6,159 nucleotides of DNA, from NCBI GenBank assembly GCA_030146505.1, contig JASLCO010000353.1, forward strand, positions 1 through 6,159, in the 5' to 3' direction. Position numbers and translations under genes: made by a program. Below, piece after piece: positions 5,774-6,159 of the stretch. Origin of the DNA: Moraxellaceae bacterium. Lineage in GTDB: Bacteria > Pseudomonadota > Gammaproteobacteria > Pseudomonadales > Moraxellaceae. The notes under the pieces were generated by a model, which was not told where the DNA came from, ran no database searches, and saw only the letters and a list, made by a program, of their open reading frames with translations. Each line of letters begins with the position of its first letter. Within the stretch, counting starts at the first letter, position 1.

Positions 5774-6159
5774 TCATTTGACGCTTTGCTTCAGCTCGCC
5801 ACTGGCGTAGCGGTCTGTCATCTTTTCCAGCGACAGCACGCGAATCTTGCTGGCCTGGCCAGCGGTGCCGAAGGCTTCGTAACGCTGGATGCAGATGTCG
5901 CGCATGGCGGCGACGGTTTCCTTCAGGTATTTGCGCGGATCGAACTCGGCCGGATCCTTGACAAGGAAGCGGCGGATGGCGCCGGTGGACGCCAGGCGCA
6001 GGTCGGTGTCGATGTTCACCTTGCGCACGCCATGCTTGATGGCCTCGACAATCTGCTCCACCGGCACGCCATAGGTTTCCTTGATGGCGCCACCGTGCTC
6101 GTTGATGATCTTGAGCCAGTCCTGCGGCACGCTGGACGAACCGTGCATCACGAGGTGCG
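5774..6159 (-). CDS. fba: Class II fructose-bisphosphate aldolase, C-terminal part (cut by window edge)
   Basis: The last 127 residues of a zinc-dependent aldolase that interconverts fructose-1,6-bisphosphate with dihydroxyacetone phosphate and glyceraldehyde-3-phosphate in glycolysis, gluconeogenesis and the Calvin cycle. The first visible residues, HLVMHGSSSVP, contain the His of the HG motif, which corresponds to a zinc ligand in the family. KVNIDTDLRLASTGAIRRFL (visible residues 46-65) holds the NIDTD substrate and active-site loop. The tail KIRVLSLEKMTDRYASGELK is typical of the Calvin-type (CbbA-like) subgroup found in many beta- and gammaproteobacteria. The 5' part lies beyond the right edge, so no start can be called. 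The gene ends at its own terminator and is a housekeeping neighbour, not evidently part of the chemotaxis unit. Gene name fba is by family; cbbA is an equivalent possibility. Confidence 0.95.
   Translation of the reverse strand, partial: HLVMHGSSSVPQDWLKIINEHGGAIKETYGVPVEQIVEAIKHGVRKVNIDTDLRLASTGAIRRFLVKDPAEFDPRKYLKETVAAMRDICIQRYEAFGTAGQASKIRVLSLEKMTDRYASGELKQSVK

Noticed and set aside
1..6159. CRISPR arrays, tRNA/rRNA genes, insertion sequences or phage features
   Set aside because: I saw no spaced direct repeats, RNA-gene signatures, transposase motifs or terminal inverted repeats in the window.

Overview
The window holds one compact chemotaxis-type signalling operon on the minus strand, preceded by the 3' end of a class II fructose-bisphosphate aldolase gene. 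The GC-rich sequence, dense minus-strand coding and Calvin-type aldolase tail suggest a proteobacterium, most likely a betaproteobacterium. That placement comes from remembered protein resemblance and no marker gene confirms it.

Right to left, in the direction of transcription: (1) the last 127 codons of the aldolase gene (6159-5774), closed by a textbook intrinsic terminator (5743-5716); (2) a leader of about 377 bp without a convincing gene (5715-5339), with a hairpin and a 12-bp palindrome near the first start codon; (3) a CheY-like receiver protein (5338-4850); (4) a CheA histidine kinase (4853-2706) that lacks a P2 domain and carries two C-terminal CheW-like domains; (5) a CheW adaptor (2713-2252); (6) a soluble chemoreceptor (2236-194); (7) the start of a second CheY-like receiver (149 or 146 to beyond the left edge). 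Genes 3-6 overlap or lie within 15 bp of each other, and gene 7 follows after 44 bp behind a strong ribosome binding site, so they are probably one transcript.

The most interesting gene is the chemoreceptor. Its N-terminus is a group 1 truncated (2/2) hemoglobin, followed by two related PAS domains and a methyl-accepting signalling hairpin, with no membrane segment. The heme-pocket positions match those I recall for Mycobacterium tuberculosis HbN (TyrB10, LeuE7, GlnE11, HisF8). This suggests a real heme sensor of O2 or NO. Known globin chemoreceptors of the HemAT type use a different (3/3) globin family.

Together the genes form a near-complete private pathway: heme-globin receptor, CheW, CheA, then two receivers. 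No methyltransferase (CheR), methylesterase (CheB), CheD or phosphatase is seen in the window; the operon may continue past the left edge.
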